Source: Blautia sp. XA-2221 (lineage in GTDB: Bacteria > Bacillota > Clostridia > Lachnospirales > Lachnospiraceae). From it: a DNA stretch of 64,000 nt. Below the pieces are notes generated by a model. That model had not been told where the DNA came from, made no database searches, and saw only the letters and a program-made list of their open reading frames with translations. Below, one piece after another: positions 16,331 through 24,831 of the stretch; position 1 is the first letter of the stretch, and every line of letters starts with the position of its first letter. A program made the translations under genes and the position numbers. The DNA lies in NCBI RefSeq assembly GCF_028767025.1, contig NZ_JAJQXX010000003.1:1-64000 (forward strand), given 5' to 3'.

Positions 16331-17722
16331 ATGGAACGAAGAAACGCATGGCTCAGCTATGGAGAAAATGAAGAAAAAGAGATGGAGCAGATTGCCAAAA
16401 GCTATAAAAGCTTTCTGGACGCTGGAAAAACAGAAAGAGAATGTGTTACAGAGCTGATCAGACAGGCAGAGGCTGCCGGCTATGTTTCTATGGAGAAGAA
16501 ACTTGCGTCAGGAGAAAAAATTCAGGCAGGAGACAAAGTTTATTCTGTAGCAATGAACAAGATTCTGGCATTTTTCCATATCGGACAGGAGCCTCTGGAA
16601 AAAGGTATGAATATCCTGGGCGCGCATATTGACTCTCCGCGAATTGACATTAAACAGAATCCTCTTTATGAAGAGGCTGATATGGCATATCTGGATACCC
16701 ATTACTACGGCGGTGTAAAAAAATATCAGTGGGTTGCGCTTCCCCTTGCCATTCATGGCGTGATCGCAAAAAAAGACGGCACAGTTGTAAATGTGACAGT
16801 AGGAGAGGATGAAAACGATCCTGTTGTTTATATCACAGATCTTCTGATCCATCTGGCAGGAAAACAGCTTCAGAAAACAGCTGCTGAGGTCATTGAAGGT
16901 GAAAATCTTGATATTCTCATTGGAAGCAGACCGCTGAAAGATCTTGATGACGACAAAAAGAAAGAGGCTGTAAAAGAAAATATCCTCAGAATCCTGAAAG
17001 AAAAATATGATGTAGAGGAAGAGGATTTCCTTTCTGCAGAGCTTGAGGTAGTTCCGGCAGGAAAAGCAAGAGACTGCGGACTGGACAGAAGCATGGTTAC
17101 CGGCTATGGTCAGGACGACCGTGTATGCGCGTATACTTCTTTCCTGGCAATGCTGGAAATGGAGGCTCCGAAACGTACAGCCTGCTGTCTTCTTACAGAT
17201 AAAGAAGAGATCGGCAGTGTAGGAGCAACAGGAATGCAGTCCAGATTTTTTGAAAACAGCGTGGCAGAGCTTCTGGAAGGAATGGGATGCTATTCTGATC
17301 TGACACTGCGCAGAGCTCTCAGAAGCTGCAGTATGCTTTCCTCAGACGTAAGCGCAGGTTTTGACCCTGCCTATGCAGAAGCTTTTGAAAGAAAAAATGC
17401 AGCATTTCTCGGAAGAGGAATTGTTCTGAACAAGTTTACAGGAGCCAGAGGAAAATCAGGTTCTAATGATGCAAATGCAGAATATGTTGCAAGAGTACGG
17501 AAGATTTTTGACGATCATGAGATCGCTTTCCAGACTGCAGAGCTTGGAAAGGTAGACGTAGGCGGAGGCGGAACGATCGCCTATATTGCGGCTCTTTATG
17601 GAATGGAAGTGATTGACAGCGGCGTGGCTGTGCTGAGTATGCATGCTCCATGGGAAGTAACCAGCAAGGCTGATATTTATGAAGCTAAAAAAGCATACAA
17701 GGCCTTTTTGCTTGACGCATAA
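16331..17722 (+). CDS. apeA: M18 family aminopeptidase (aspartyl aminopeptidase type)
   Basis: A 463-residue cytosolic zinc exopeptidase that removes N-terminal, often acidic, residues from peptides. Metal-ligand motifs in family order: GAHIDSPR (His99), TDKEEIGSVGATG, SSDVSAGFDP and a C-terminal SMHAPWE histidine. The length fits M18 enzymes, which form dodecameric tetrahedral shells. The start has AGGAAAGGTGG upstream. Monocistronic, with a terminator after it. The gene symbol is by family resemblance. Confidence 0.93.
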   Translation: MERRNAWLSYGENEEKEMEQIAKSYKSFLDAGKTERECVTELIRQAEAAGYVSMEKKLASGEKIQAGDKVYSVAMNKILAFFHIGQEPLEKGMNILGAHIDSPRIDIKQNPLYEEADMAYLDTHYYGGVKKYQWVALPLAIHGVIAKKDGTVVNVTVGEDENDPVVYITDLLIHLAGKQLQKTAAEVIEGENLDILIGSRPLKDLDDDKKKEAVKENILRILKEKYDVEEEDFLSAELEVVPAGKARDCGLDRSMVTGYGQDDRVCAYTSFLAMLEMEAPKRTACCLLTDKEEIGSVGATGMQSRFFENSVAELLEGMGCYSDLTLRRALRSCSMLSSDVSAGFDPAYAEAFERKNAAFLGRGIVLNKFTGARGKSGSNDANAEYVARVRKIFDDHEIAFQTAELGKVDVGGGGTIAYIAALYGMEVIDSGVAVLSMHAPWEVTSKADIYEAKKAYKAFLLDA

Positions 17723-17749
17723 ATAATATTTTTGTACAGCAGTAAGTTT

Positions 17750-17784
17750 ATACCGGAATATTGAAGTATTTTGGTGCTTTTTTC
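17750..17784 (+). terminator. Intrinsic terminator of the aminopeptidase gene
   Basis: ACCGGAATA pairs with TATTTTGGT (two G-U pairs), then GC and six T. Confidence 0.6.
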
Positions 17785-17796
17785 CGTTTTATTTAT

Positions 17797-17815
17797 TGAT
17801 AAAGGAATTTTATCA
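17797..17815 (+). promoter_or_regulatory. Dyad TGATAAA-GGAAT-TTTATCA before the MacAB-like operon
   Basis: A perfect 7-5-7 inverted repeat overlapping a possible -35 (TTGATA) and about 45 bases before the first start codon. A TATAAA follows 19 bases after the -35. It is a candidate operator; the regulator is unknown. Confidence 0.45.
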
Positions 17816-17859
17816 TACCTTATAAAACAGGTGGAAAAGAGAGTATAAAAGGAGAAGTC

Positions 17860-18576
17860 ATGGGGGATACATTAATCAAGGTAGAAGACCTGTGTAAAAT
17901 TTACAACCCTGGAGAAAACGAAGTCCGCGCTCTGGATCATGTGAACCTTGAAATTAAAACAGGAGAGTTTGTAGCCATCATCGGTCAGTCCGGTTCCGGA
18001 AAATCTACGTTTATGAATATGCTGGGCTGTCTGGATGTGCCTACTTCCGGAAAATATTATCTGAACGGAACGGACGTATCCACCATGAAGGACAATGAAC
18101 TGTCAGTGGTTCGAAACCGCGAGATCGGATTTATTTTTCAGGGCTTTAATCTGATCGCAAATCTGAATGCCATCGAGAATGTGGAGCTTCCTCTGATATA
18201 CCGGGGTATTGACAGGAAAACAAGACATAAGCTGGCTATTGAGTCACTGAAAATGGTAGGCCTTGAGAAACGAATGCAGCATAAACCAAGCGAGATGTCC
18301 GGCGGACAGCAGCAGAGAGTGGCAATAGCCAGAGCCATTGCGGCCAAACCGCCGGTTATCCTGGCAGATGAACCAACAGGAAATCTGGATTCTGCATCCA
18401 GCAGAGAAATTCTCGGAATCCTGAAGCAAATGCATCAGTCCGGAAAGACTGTGATCCTTATTACACACGACAATGGGATTGCCGATCAGGCAAGACGGGT
18501 GGTAAGGATCATGGATGGAAAGATAGAATCAGACACCATAAATCAGGATTTTGGTAAAGGAGAGGAAGTATTATGA
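17860..18576 (+). CDS. MacB/LolD-type ABC transporter ATP-binding protein
   Basis: A 238-residue ATPase. Walker [11 protein letters not shown] loop FIFQGFNL, signature [14 protein letters not shown], Walker [15 protein letters not shown] and the H loop ITHD are all present. The [12 protein letters not shown] stretch is typical of the MacB/LolD branch, which drives mechanotransmission rather than passage through a pore. AAAGGAGAAGTC precedes the ATG. Its stop overlaps the adaptor gene by 4 bases. With the next two genes it forms a complete three-component export system. Confidence 0.95.
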   Translation: MGDTLIKVEDLCKIYNPGENEVRALDHVNLEIKTGEFVAIIGQSGSGKSTFMNMLGCLDVPTSGKYYLNGTDVSTMKDNELSVVRNREIGFIFQGFNLIANLNAIENVELPLIYRGIDRKTRHKLAIESLKMVGLEKRMQHKPSEMSGGQQQRVAIARAIAAKPPVILADEPTGNLDSASSREILGILKQMHQSGKTVILITHDNGIADQARRVVRIMDGKIESDTINQDFGKGEEVL

Positions 18577-20339
18577 AAAAGCCAAAGAAGAAACTGGTGA
18601 TCGGAGTTGGAGCAGTAGCAGTGGCGGCGGTTGGGACAATTGCAGTTCTGGGAAATTCCGGAAAAGAAGGGAGCGCACTTCCGAAAGTGGAGGTTGTGGA
18701 AGCTGTAACCGGAGATGTTCAGCAGACTGTAGAGGCCAGCGGAACAGTTGTCAGCGAGGAAGAAAAGACATATTTTTCACCGGCAAATGCAAAGGTTGAC
18801 GAGGTTTCCTTTAAAGAAGGGGAAACGGTAAAGGCCGGAACAAAGCTTGTGGAATTTAATATGAAAGATCTTGAGAGAGAAGAGAAAAAAGCTGAGCTGA
18901 ATATGAAATCCGGTGAGCTTGATATGCAGAATACTCTCAATAAATCGGATAAAGCGGTACAGAAACAAAAAGATGCTCAGGGAAATGTTGCTTCCCTGGA
19001 GCAGCAGGTGGCAGCACAGAAAAATTATGTGGCAGGTCTGAAATCACAGCTGGCCCAGGTAACGGCAGATGCTCAGGCTCAGGTTGCAGCGGAAGCTGCC
19101 AGAAAAGCAGAAGAGGCAAGACGGGCTCAGGAGAAAAAGCAGCAGGAAATCCAGCGTAAGTATGAAGAGGCAGTGAGAATTTATGAAAATGAAACGCTCC
19201 CTGCATATCAGACCAGGCTGAACGAGCTGAATTTAGCAGCAGATCAGGCGCTTACAGCTTACAATCAGGCTGAGAATACATATCAAATGGCATTTACAGC
19301 CTGGTCAGCAGACCAGAGTCCGGAAAATACAGAAGCGCTTTCTCAGGCAGAGGCAGACAGAAGCAATGCTCAGGTAGAATACCAGAATGCTCAGGTCGTT
19401 TATGAGGATTACAAAACTCAGATGCCTCCGGCTCCTCTTTTATCAGATTTTACAGGCGCTTCTGATCTGGTGACAGACGGGAGCGGAAGCGATTTCAGCG
19501 ATACGCCTTCCGGGGACATTTCCGGAGGGACTGTGTCAGTGGATACTTCCGGAATTGAAATAGCTCTTGAACAGGCAAGCAGCGATCTGGCAGAGCTTCA
19601 ATCAGAGCTTGCGTCTCAGGAGGCGATTGCCGAGGCAGACCCCAATGCAGTAACTAAAGAAGAAAAGGAAAAGATGAAGATCACAAATAATCTTTCCGAG
19701 CTTGAAAAAATGTCTGCCAAAGAGCTGGTAGAATCTGCTAAAAAGGGCGTAACAGCGGATTTTAACGGAGTTATTTCAAAAGTAACGGTGGTAGAAGGCT
19801 CTACCGTAACCCAGGGAACGGAACTTTTTACTTTGCAGAATACGGATAAAGTAGATGTGGATGTAAATATTTCCAAATACGATTATGATAAGATCCAGAA
19901 AAATCAGAAAGCAGAGATCACCCTTGCAGGCAAAAAATACGAGGGAACGGTAACATCTGTCAGTCATATTGCCACACAGAATGAAAAGGGAGCTTCTCTG
20001 ATTTCCGCAAGAGTAAGAATTGACCATCCGGATGAAAATGTATTTCTTGGAGTAGATGCAAAGGTGACGATTCAGGCAAACAAAGCAGAAGATGTTCTTG
20101 TTCTTCCGGCAGAGGTTGTGAATATCGGTAAACAGGGATCTTTCTGTTATGTCCTTGAGGACGGAGTGATTGCTAAAAAGAATATTGAAACCGGACTTAG
20201 CTCTGATGATTACATAGAAGTGACAGAAGGTATTGAAGAGGGAGATACAGTGATCCGGGATATTGGAACGCTTCAGGAAGGAATGCCTGCAGAGGCCATG
20301 GCGTCAGGTGATGCCGCAGCAACGGGAGAAGGTGCCTGA
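18573..20339 (+). CDS. MacA/HlyD-like membrane fusion (adaptor) protein
   Basis: A 588-residue adaptor anchored by one N-terminal TM segment (about 9-28). Order of parts: a lipoyl half-motif (about 50-95), a long Ala/Gln/Glu-rich coiled coil (about 100-245), a Gly/Ser-rich insert (about 285-320), the second coil and lipoyl half (about 325-420) and a beta-barrel plus C-terminal domain (about 425-575). Longer than Gram-negative MacA, probably because of the extended coil. Translation is coupled at both ends. It acts outside the membrane as the partner of the ATPase and permease. Confidence 0.92.
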   Translation: MKKPKKKLVIGVGAVAVAAVGTIAVLGNSGKEGSALPKVEVVEAVTGDVQQTVEASGTVVSEEEKTYFSPANAKVDEVSFKEGETVKAGTKLVEFNMKDLEREEKKAELNMKSGELDMQNTLNKSDKAVQKQKDAQGNVASLEQQVAAQKNYVAGLKSQLAQVTADAQAQVAAEAARKAEEARRAQEKKQQEIQRKYEEAVRIYENETLPAYQTRLNELNLAADQALTAYNQAENTYQMAFTAWSADQSPENTEALSQAEADRSNAQVEYQNAQVVYEDYKTQMPPAPLLSDFTGASDLVTDGSGSDFSDTPSGDISGGTVSVDTSGIEIALEQASSDLAELQSELASQEAIAEADPNAVTKEEKEKMKITNNLSELEKMSAKELVESAKKGVTADFNGVISKVTVVEGSTVTQGTELFTLQNTDKVDVDVNISKYDYDKIQKNQKAEITLAGKKYEGTVTSVSHIATQNEKGASLISARVRIDHPDENVFLGVDAKVTIQANKAEDVLVLPAEVVNIGKQGSFCYVLEDGVIAKKNIETGLSSDDYIEVTEGIEEGDTVIRDIGTLQEGMPAEAMASGDAAATGEGA

Positions 20340-21571
20340 TGAATGGATTTTATGAATATGTAAAAATGGCTGTTCAGAATATCCGCGCAAATAAAGGCCG
20401 GTCTTTTCTGACAATGCTTGGTATCATTATCGGAATTGCTTCTGTTATCGCGATTGTTTCCATTGGTGAGGGAACAAAAAATCAGATGAATTCAGAAATC
20501 AGTGATATCGGAGGCGGTCAGGTTTACATTTACGTCAGTAATGATGCAATGACAGAACAGGAATGGATCACACCGGAAGATATTGATGCTGTCCGCAAGC
20601 TGGAAAGTGTGGAAGGGGTAAATGTAGGTGATAGCTATGACGGAGAAACAGTTACCGGGAAGGGAACCTTTAAGCTTATGGTAACTGCCGAAGGTCCGGA
20701 CCCCAAAATGATAAAGAATGCGGACATGAAATATGGAAATTACTTTGGTGAGCAGGAAGTGGAAGAGGCAAAACCGGTATGCGTGATCTCTGATGCCGAT
20801 GCCAGACGTCTGTTTGGTACAGATGATGTAGTGGGAATGAGCCTTGACGTTACCTGCTATGATGTGACAAAAAGCTTTCGTATTGCCGGTGTGACTACCC
20901 AGAAAGAAAACGGAACCTTTGTCAGCTATACATATGAAGGGATGCCTGCAACTGTAAATATTCCCTATACCGCAATGAATGAACTGGTAGGAGATATGGA
21001 TTACTTTTATTCCATGACGGTTCAGGTGGATAAAAGTCTGGACTCCCAGAAGGTTGCCAATGAGATCGTTCATCTTTTGGAAAAGAGACATCAGAGCGCA
21101 GGAGATGATTATTTCCAGATCCAGAATTTCCAGGATGTGATGAAATCCATGAACCAGATGCTTGGCATGGTAACTGCATTTATTTCCTTTGTAGCAGGAA
21201 TCTCTCTGCTGGTAGGAGGAATAGGCGTTATGAACATTATGCTGGTTTCTGTAACGGAAAGGACAAGGGAGATTGGTATCCGTAAATCTCTTGGAGCAAA
21301 AACTTCCTCTATTATGCTACAGTTTCTGGCGGAAGCTGCCATTCTTACTGTGATTGGCGGAGTGATCGGAATTATTCTGGGAATTATCGGAGCATATGGA
21401 ATCTGCAGTGTCATAAGCGCAGGTATGCAGATGGAGATTAGTCCCGGAATCAGCCTAAGCACAATTTTGTTTGCGACTTTGTTTTCCTGTGCAGTTGGTG
21501 TCTTCTTTGGAATTTATCCTGCAAGAAAGGCAGCAAAACTCAGTCCTATTGAAGCTCTGAGAAGAAACTGA
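20339..21571 (+). CDS. MacB-type (FtsX family) ABC permease
   Basis: A 410-residue permease with the four-TM FtsX/MacB topology: TM1 at about 22-42 after an amphipathic helix, a large extracellular periplasmic-core-like domain (about 45-275), and TM2-4 at about 280-305, 330-360 and 375-395. NKGRSFLTMLGIIIGIASVI, ERTREIGIRKSLGA and the terminal PIEALRRN are family hallmarks. Its start overlaps the adaptor stop by one base. The system may export peptides or antimicrobials; the substrate is not evident. Confidence 0.94.
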   Translation: MNGFYEYVKMAVQNIRANKGRSFLTMLGIIIGIASVIAIVSIGEGTKNQMNSEISDIGGGQVYIYVSNDAMTEQEWITPEDIDAVRKLESVEGVNVGDSYDGETVTGKGTFKLMVTAEGPDPKMIKNADMKYGNYFGEQEVEEAKPVCVISDADARRLFGTDDVVGMSLDVTCYDVTKSFRIAGVTTQKENGTFVSYTYEGMPATVNIPYTAMNELVGDMDYFYSMTVQVDKSLDSQKVANEIVHLLEKRHQSAGDDYFQIQNFQDVMKSMNQMLGMVTAFISFVAGISLLVGGIGVMNIMLVSVTERTREIGIRKSLGAKTSSIMLQFLAEAAILTVIGGVIGIILGIIGAYGICSVISAGMQMEISPGISLSTILFATLFSCAVGVFFGIYPARKAAKLSPIEALRRN

Positions 21572-21579
21572 GATGATAT

Positions 21580-21641
21580 AAGGGTTTCCGTGGGAGAAAT
21601 CTGGCAAAAGACCGGAAAAAGCCTTCCCGGGACCCCTTTTT
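21580..21641 (+). terminator. Probable terminator of the MacAB-like operon
   Basis: A long imperfect stem, AAGGGTTTCCGTGGGA with TCCCGGGACCCCTT, followed by TTTTT. Confidence 0.55.
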
Positions 21642-21724
21642 GTATGCAAAAAGAAAAATGAAAAAGCAGAAATAAAGGCGAAAATCTTTTCTGGAAAAAA
21701 ATAAAAATATTTTTAAAAAAAGTG

Positions 21725-21753
21725 TTGACAAAAAGTGGGTTATCATGTAGAAT
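21725..21753 (+). promoter_or_regulatory. tRNA-Arg promoter
   Basis: TTGACA-N17-TAGAAT, about 30 bases before the tRNA. Confidence 0.88.
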
Positions 21754-21783
21754 ACTCTTTGTTGCGAGGGAAGTCGCAAGGAT

Positions 21784-21857
21784 GTGCGTTTAGCTCAGCT
21801 GGATAGAGCGTTTGGCTACGGACCAAAAGGTCGGGGGTTCGAATCCTCTAACGCACG
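21784..21857 (+). tRNA. tRNA-Arg (anticodon ACG)
   Basis: A 74-base cloverleaf. Acceptor GTGCGTT pairs with AACGCAC, discriminator G. Anticodon stem TTTGG/CCAAA holds loop CTACGGA, giving ACG, which is normally deaminated to ICG by TadA. Single-gene unit with its own promoter and terminator. Confidence 0.97.
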
Positions 21858-21869
21858 CTAATAATTATG

Positions 21870-21900
21870 AGAGTCTTGATTTTTCAAGGCTCTTTTTGTT
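21870..21900 (+). terminator. Terminator of tRNA-Arg
   Basis: AGAGTCTTG pairs with CAAGGCTCT, followed by TTTTT. Confidence 0.85.
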
Positions 21901-21979
21901 TTTACATTTTATAACAAATAGGTGATAAAAAGTATTACCTGAAAAATGAAGAAAGGAGATTCTCTTCTTCTTGTAAATC

Positions 21980-22012
21980 ACGCTCATCGGATTCGCTGAG
22001 AGGCGTGATCAT
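21980..22012. other. Hairpin upstream of the DUF2871 promoter
   Basis: ATCACGC and GCGTGAT form a 7-bp stem with an inner CTCA/TGAG pairing. A run of T follows eight bases later on the plus strand. Possibly a second terminator of the tRNA-Arg unit or part of a small RNA. Confidence 0.4.
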
Positions 22013-22035
22013 ACTAAAATTTTTTTGATGGATAC

Positions 22036-22076
22036 TTGACAGAATAAGTAAAGTTTAATATAATGAACAATGTTCA
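22036..22076 (+). promoter_or_regulatory. Consensus promoter with palindromic operator for the DUF2871 gene
   Basis: TTGACA-N17-TATAAT is an almost ideal promoter. The perfect palindrome TGAACA-A-TGTTCA (22064-22076) starts on the last base of the -10 and covers the expected start site. This is a classic repressor position. It also rules out the upstream ATG at 22063, which lies inside the -10 hexamer. Confidence 0.75.
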
Positions 22077-22113
22077 AATTGAAGTTACTGATGATGAAGA
22101 AAGGAAGCCGGGA

Positions 22114-22530
22114 ATGAAAAAAATATTAAATACTTCTATGGTTTATTTTATCCTTGCTGCGGCAGCAGGCGTGTTTTACAGAGAGTTTACAAAATTTAAC
22201 GGATATACAGGAGAAACGGCACTGAGTTATGCTCATACTCACTTATTTGTGCTTGGAATGTTTGCGTTTCTTATTATAGCGTTATTTGGATGCCAGAAGC
22301 CGGAATTATTTGAGCAGAGTACCTTTAAGAAATTTTTTATTTTGTATAATATTTCCTTGCCGTTTATGGCGGTTATGCTTCTTGTGAGAGGCATTGTTCA
22401 GGTTCAGGGTACAGAGCTTACAAAGGCGGCAGACGCTATGATCTCAGGTTTTGCGGGAATTTCCCATATTTTAATTGGAATTGCCGTTCTGGTACTGTTC
22501 CGATCTCTGAAGAAATGTTTTGAGAATTGA
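22114..22530 (+). CDS. DUF2871 family integral membrane protein
   Basis: A 138-residue membrane protein with four hydrophobic segments (near 6-22, 46-62, 78-100 and 112-132) and a conserved-looking YAHTHLFVLGMF stretch in TM2 with two His. The family is recognised from memory; its function is unknown. The start is placed at the MKKILN ATG, preceded by GGAAGCCGGG, because transcription would begin downstream of the earlier ATG. A single gene with a terminator after it and a palindrome-controlled promoter before it. Confidence 0.8.
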   Translation: MKKILNTSMVYFILAAAAGVFYREFTKFNGYTGETALSYAHTHLFVLGMFAFLIIALFGCQKPELFEQSTFKKFFILYNISLPFMAVMLLVRGIVQVQGTELTKAADAMISGFAGISHILIGIAVLVLFRSLKKCFEN

Positions 22531-22614
22531 TGCCTGGATATTTGTATTTGATTCCTTCTGCGCATTACATAAAGATAAATAACCGGGAAATTTGTTTGAT
22601 ATAGCTATAAAATG

Positions 22615-22659
22615 AAAATACAGGATGCAGTGTTGAAAAACTGTTTCCTGTATTTTTTT
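22615..22659 (+). terminator. Terminator of the DUF2871 gene
   Basis: AAAATACAGGA pairs with TCCTGTATTTT, with an inner CAGT/ACTG pairing, followed by T residues. Confidence 0.85.
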
Positions 22660-22809
22660 ATATGGATTTGACCTGTTCAAAACACTTAATGTCGCAAAGG
22701 CAGATGTATTCCTGCAGATCTAAGAGGCTATGGGGATATTTATATGATTACCTGACATAGAACCATTTATGGATACCAGAGAACAGTTTATCTCTTCATG
22801 TAAAGGAGA

Positions 22810-22838
22810 TTGTAATTGATAAGATTAACCGATATAAT
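22810..22838 (+). promoter_or_regulatory. Promoter of the GNAT gene
   Basis: TTGTAA-N17-TATAAT about 90 bases before the start codon. The rest of the spacer from 22660 shows nothing recognisable. Confidence 0.65.
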
Positions 22839-22929
22839 AAAGAGAGATTTGTGTTTTCCGGAGGAATTAGAAGATGGATGATTTTGACAGGATAATGAAA
22901 ATCATAAAAAGACAGGGGAGGAAGAGAAG

Positions 22930-23481
22930 ATGCTGAAAAATAAGTATCTTTCAGAAGTAAATCTGGATGACAGATTTGAATTAAGGGAAATCAGACCAGG
23001 GGAGGCTGTGGAAGCAGCGGGAGTTGAAAAAGCCTGTTTTCCTCCAAGTGAGGCCTGCTCTGAAAAAATGATGGTAGAACGTGCTGTAAAGGCGCCGGAG
23101 TATTTTCTTGTGGCAGTTGACAGACAAACAGGAAAAATTGCAGGGATTCTGAATGGACTTGCCACAGATGAAACGACTTTCAGAGATGAGTTTTTTACAA
23201 ATGCAGAGCTTCATACACCGGAAGGAAAAACGGTCATGCTTCTTGGACTTGCGGTTCTTCCTGAATACCGGGGAGAGGGGCTTGCCAGAGCGCTTATGTA
23301 CAGATATCTGTGCAGAATGATGCAAAAAGAGAAAGATATGGTACTTCTGACCTGTCTGGATTCCAGAGTACCAATGTATAAGAAAATGGGATTTCATGAT
23401 AAGGGAGCTGCCAATTCCACCTGGGGAGGCGAAGAGTGGCATGAGATGAACTATCCTGTGGGAATCGGCAAATTGCCTTGA
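22930..23481 (+). CDS. GNAT family N-acetyltransferase
   Basis: A 183-residue acetyl-CoA-dependent acyltransferase. The core has a beta-4 strand LLGLAVLPEYRGEGLARALM, whose R-G-x-G-x-A element is the acetyl-CoA pyrophosphate loop, followed by a C-terminal part with VPMYKKMGF, the usual YxxxGF motif. The acceptor substrate is unknown. The ATG follows GGGGAGGAAGAG. Its stop codon region carries the promoter for the ParA gene. Confidence 0.92.
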   Translation: MLKNKYLSEVNLDDRFELREIRPGEAVEAAGVEKACFPPSEACSEKMMVERAVKAPEYFLVAVDRQTGKIAGILNGLATDETTFRDEFFTNAELHTPEGKTVMLLGLAVLPEYRGEGLARALMYRYLCRMMQKEKDMVLLTCLDSRVPMYKKMGFHDKGAANSTWGGEEWHEMNYPVGIGKLP

Positions 23482-23506
23482 AAACTGTCGGAGAAACCCG
23501 TATAAT
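23478..23506 (+). promoter_or_regulatory. Promoter of the parA-like pair
   Basis: TTGAAA-N17-TATAAT, starting on the last codons of the GNAT gene and about 80 bases before the ParA start. Confidence 0.78.
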
Positions 23507-23584
23507 ATAAATCAGCGGAAGAAAAATGAACATATATACAGGATCATTTTTTCTCCATAAGTTTCACAGACATGGGGGAATGTT

Positions 23585-24376
23585 ATGAACAAAACAATAA
23601 CCATCTGTTTTACAAATAATAAGGGTGGAAGCGGCAAGTCCACTACCTGTTCCAATATTGGCGCGGCAATGGCCCGTGCAGGAAAAAAGGTTCTGATGAT
23701 TGACGGAGATATGCAGCTGAATCTGTCGCTGGCCTTTTTTTCCGAAGACTGGGTACTGGAACAGGCAGCGGGAAATAAGAATCTTTATTATGCCATAAGA
23801 GAACAGAAGGATCTGTCAGATTATATTGTACATACGGACTATGACAATCTGGATCTGGTTCCTTCCTCTACACTGATGAGTTCTATAGAGTATGAGCTGT
23901 TTACAAAATGGCAGAGAGAATTTATCCTAAAAAAATGTATTCAGAATGTAAAAGACTCAGGCGTTTATGATTATATTCTGATCGATGCGCCGCCGACTCT
24001 GGGAGGCTGGGTCATGAATATCCTGTGTGCATCGGATCAGGTGGTTGTTCCTGTGGAGGCAAGTCCCTGGGGAATGTTTGGTCTGGCAAATATGTTTGAT
24101 TTTCTCAACGAGGTAAAGCAGATCACGCCGGAACTGAAGGTGGCGGGAATTGCAGTTACAAAGGTGGACACTCGAAAAAATTATTTTAAACAGACAATGG
24201 AAATATTGCACGAGATGGAAGAAATCTATGTGTTTGATTCTTTTATCCGGGTAGACAGTTCTGTAGAATGGGCTCAGGATAACAGCGCTCCGGTAGTGGA
24301 ATACAAAAAATCCAGCAGAAGTGCAAAAGAATATACGGCATTAGCAGAGGAGGTAATGAAACGTGTCAGTAGGTAA
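23585..24376 (+). CDS. ParA/Soj-like P-loop ATPase, orphan
   Basis: A 263-residue ParA-type ATPase. The deviant Walker A KGGSGKST is at 13-20, the signature Lys is retained, switch I is DGDMQLNLS and Walker B is YILIDAPPTLG. The Soj-like VPVEASPWGMFGLANM segment is present. There is no parB and no sign of a replication origin nearby. Instead the gene overlaps by 14 bases a gene for a small, very basic protein. This suggests an orphan ParA that positions a cargo on the nucleoid; the cargo is unknown. Confidence 0.92.
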   Translation: MNKTITICFTNNKGGSGKSTTCSNIGAAMARAGKKVLMIDGDMQLNLSLAFFSEDWVLEQAAGNKNLYYAIREQKDLSDYIVHTDYDNLDLVPSSTLMSSIEYELFTKWQREFILKKCIQNVKDSGVYDYILIDAPPTLGGWVMNILCASDQVVVPVEASPWGMFGLANMFDFLNEVKQITPELKVAGIAVTKVDTRKNYFKQTMEILHEMEEIYVFDSFIRVDSSVEWAQDNSAPVVEYKKSSRSAKEYTALAEEVMKRVSR

Positions 24377-24779
24377 GGAAAGTATTAAGCGCGCAGCAAG
24401 CGCAGGAGCAAAGAAAACTACAGCGGCAAAGACTGCAGAAGCAGGCGTTAAGAAAACCGCAGAGGTAAAGGCAACAGTTGCAAAAGCAGCGGAGACAAAG
24501 GCTTCAGCTGCAGAAAAAACAGCGGGAGCTGCGAAGAAGACAACAGCAGGAAGGGCATCTGGAACCAAAGCGGCAACAGCCAAAAAGACAGCAGCAAAAA
24601 AGACAACAACGAGAAAAACCACAGCGGCAAAGGCTGCAGAGAGTGTAAAGACTTCTGTACTTACTCCTGCTAATTCAGAAGAGATTCAGGCAAAATTTAT
24701 TTCTGATAAGGCAAAACAGCCGGAAAGTGAAAAAGGTCCGGTGCATGTAACAGAAGAGCTTCCGATATATCTTCTTTAA
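24363..24779 (+). CDS. Lys/Ala/Thr-rich histone-H1-like protein
   Basis: A 138-residue protein starting at GTG within the ParA gene. Residues about 8-95 are nearly all Ala, Lys, Thr and Glu, with repeated KKT, AAKT and KKTTTRKTT units, like the tails of histone H1 and bacterial AlgP/Hc1-type proteins. The last 40 residues are a non-repetitive tail with SEEIQAKFISDKAK and end in PIYLL. It probably binds DNA without sequence preference through the basic part. Coupled translation suggests partnership with ParA, as adaptor or cargo; that is inference. Confidence 0.8.
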   Translation: MSVGKESIKRAASAGAKKTTAAKTAEAGVKKTAEVKATVAKAAETKASAAEKTAGAAKKTTAGRASGTKAATAKKTAAKKTTTRKTTAAKAAESVKTSVLTPANSEEIQAKFISDKAKQPESEKGPVHVTEELPIYLL

Positions 24780-24831
24780 TAAAAACTGAAATAAAAAGCT
24801 GTCACGGGATCAAGGGAGAGTACTTTTCTGA

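Noticed and set aside
24341-24622. 93-codon antisense frame rich in Ala, Val and Phe
   Set aside because: It is the complement of the Lys/Ala-rich repeat of the histone-like gene and overlaps the ParA end.
24363-24779. Lys/Ala-rich region as a DNA tandem repeat or low-complexity artefact
   Set aside because: The frame stays open over 138 codons, is coupled to ParA, and ends in a non-repetitive tail, so it is treated as a gene.
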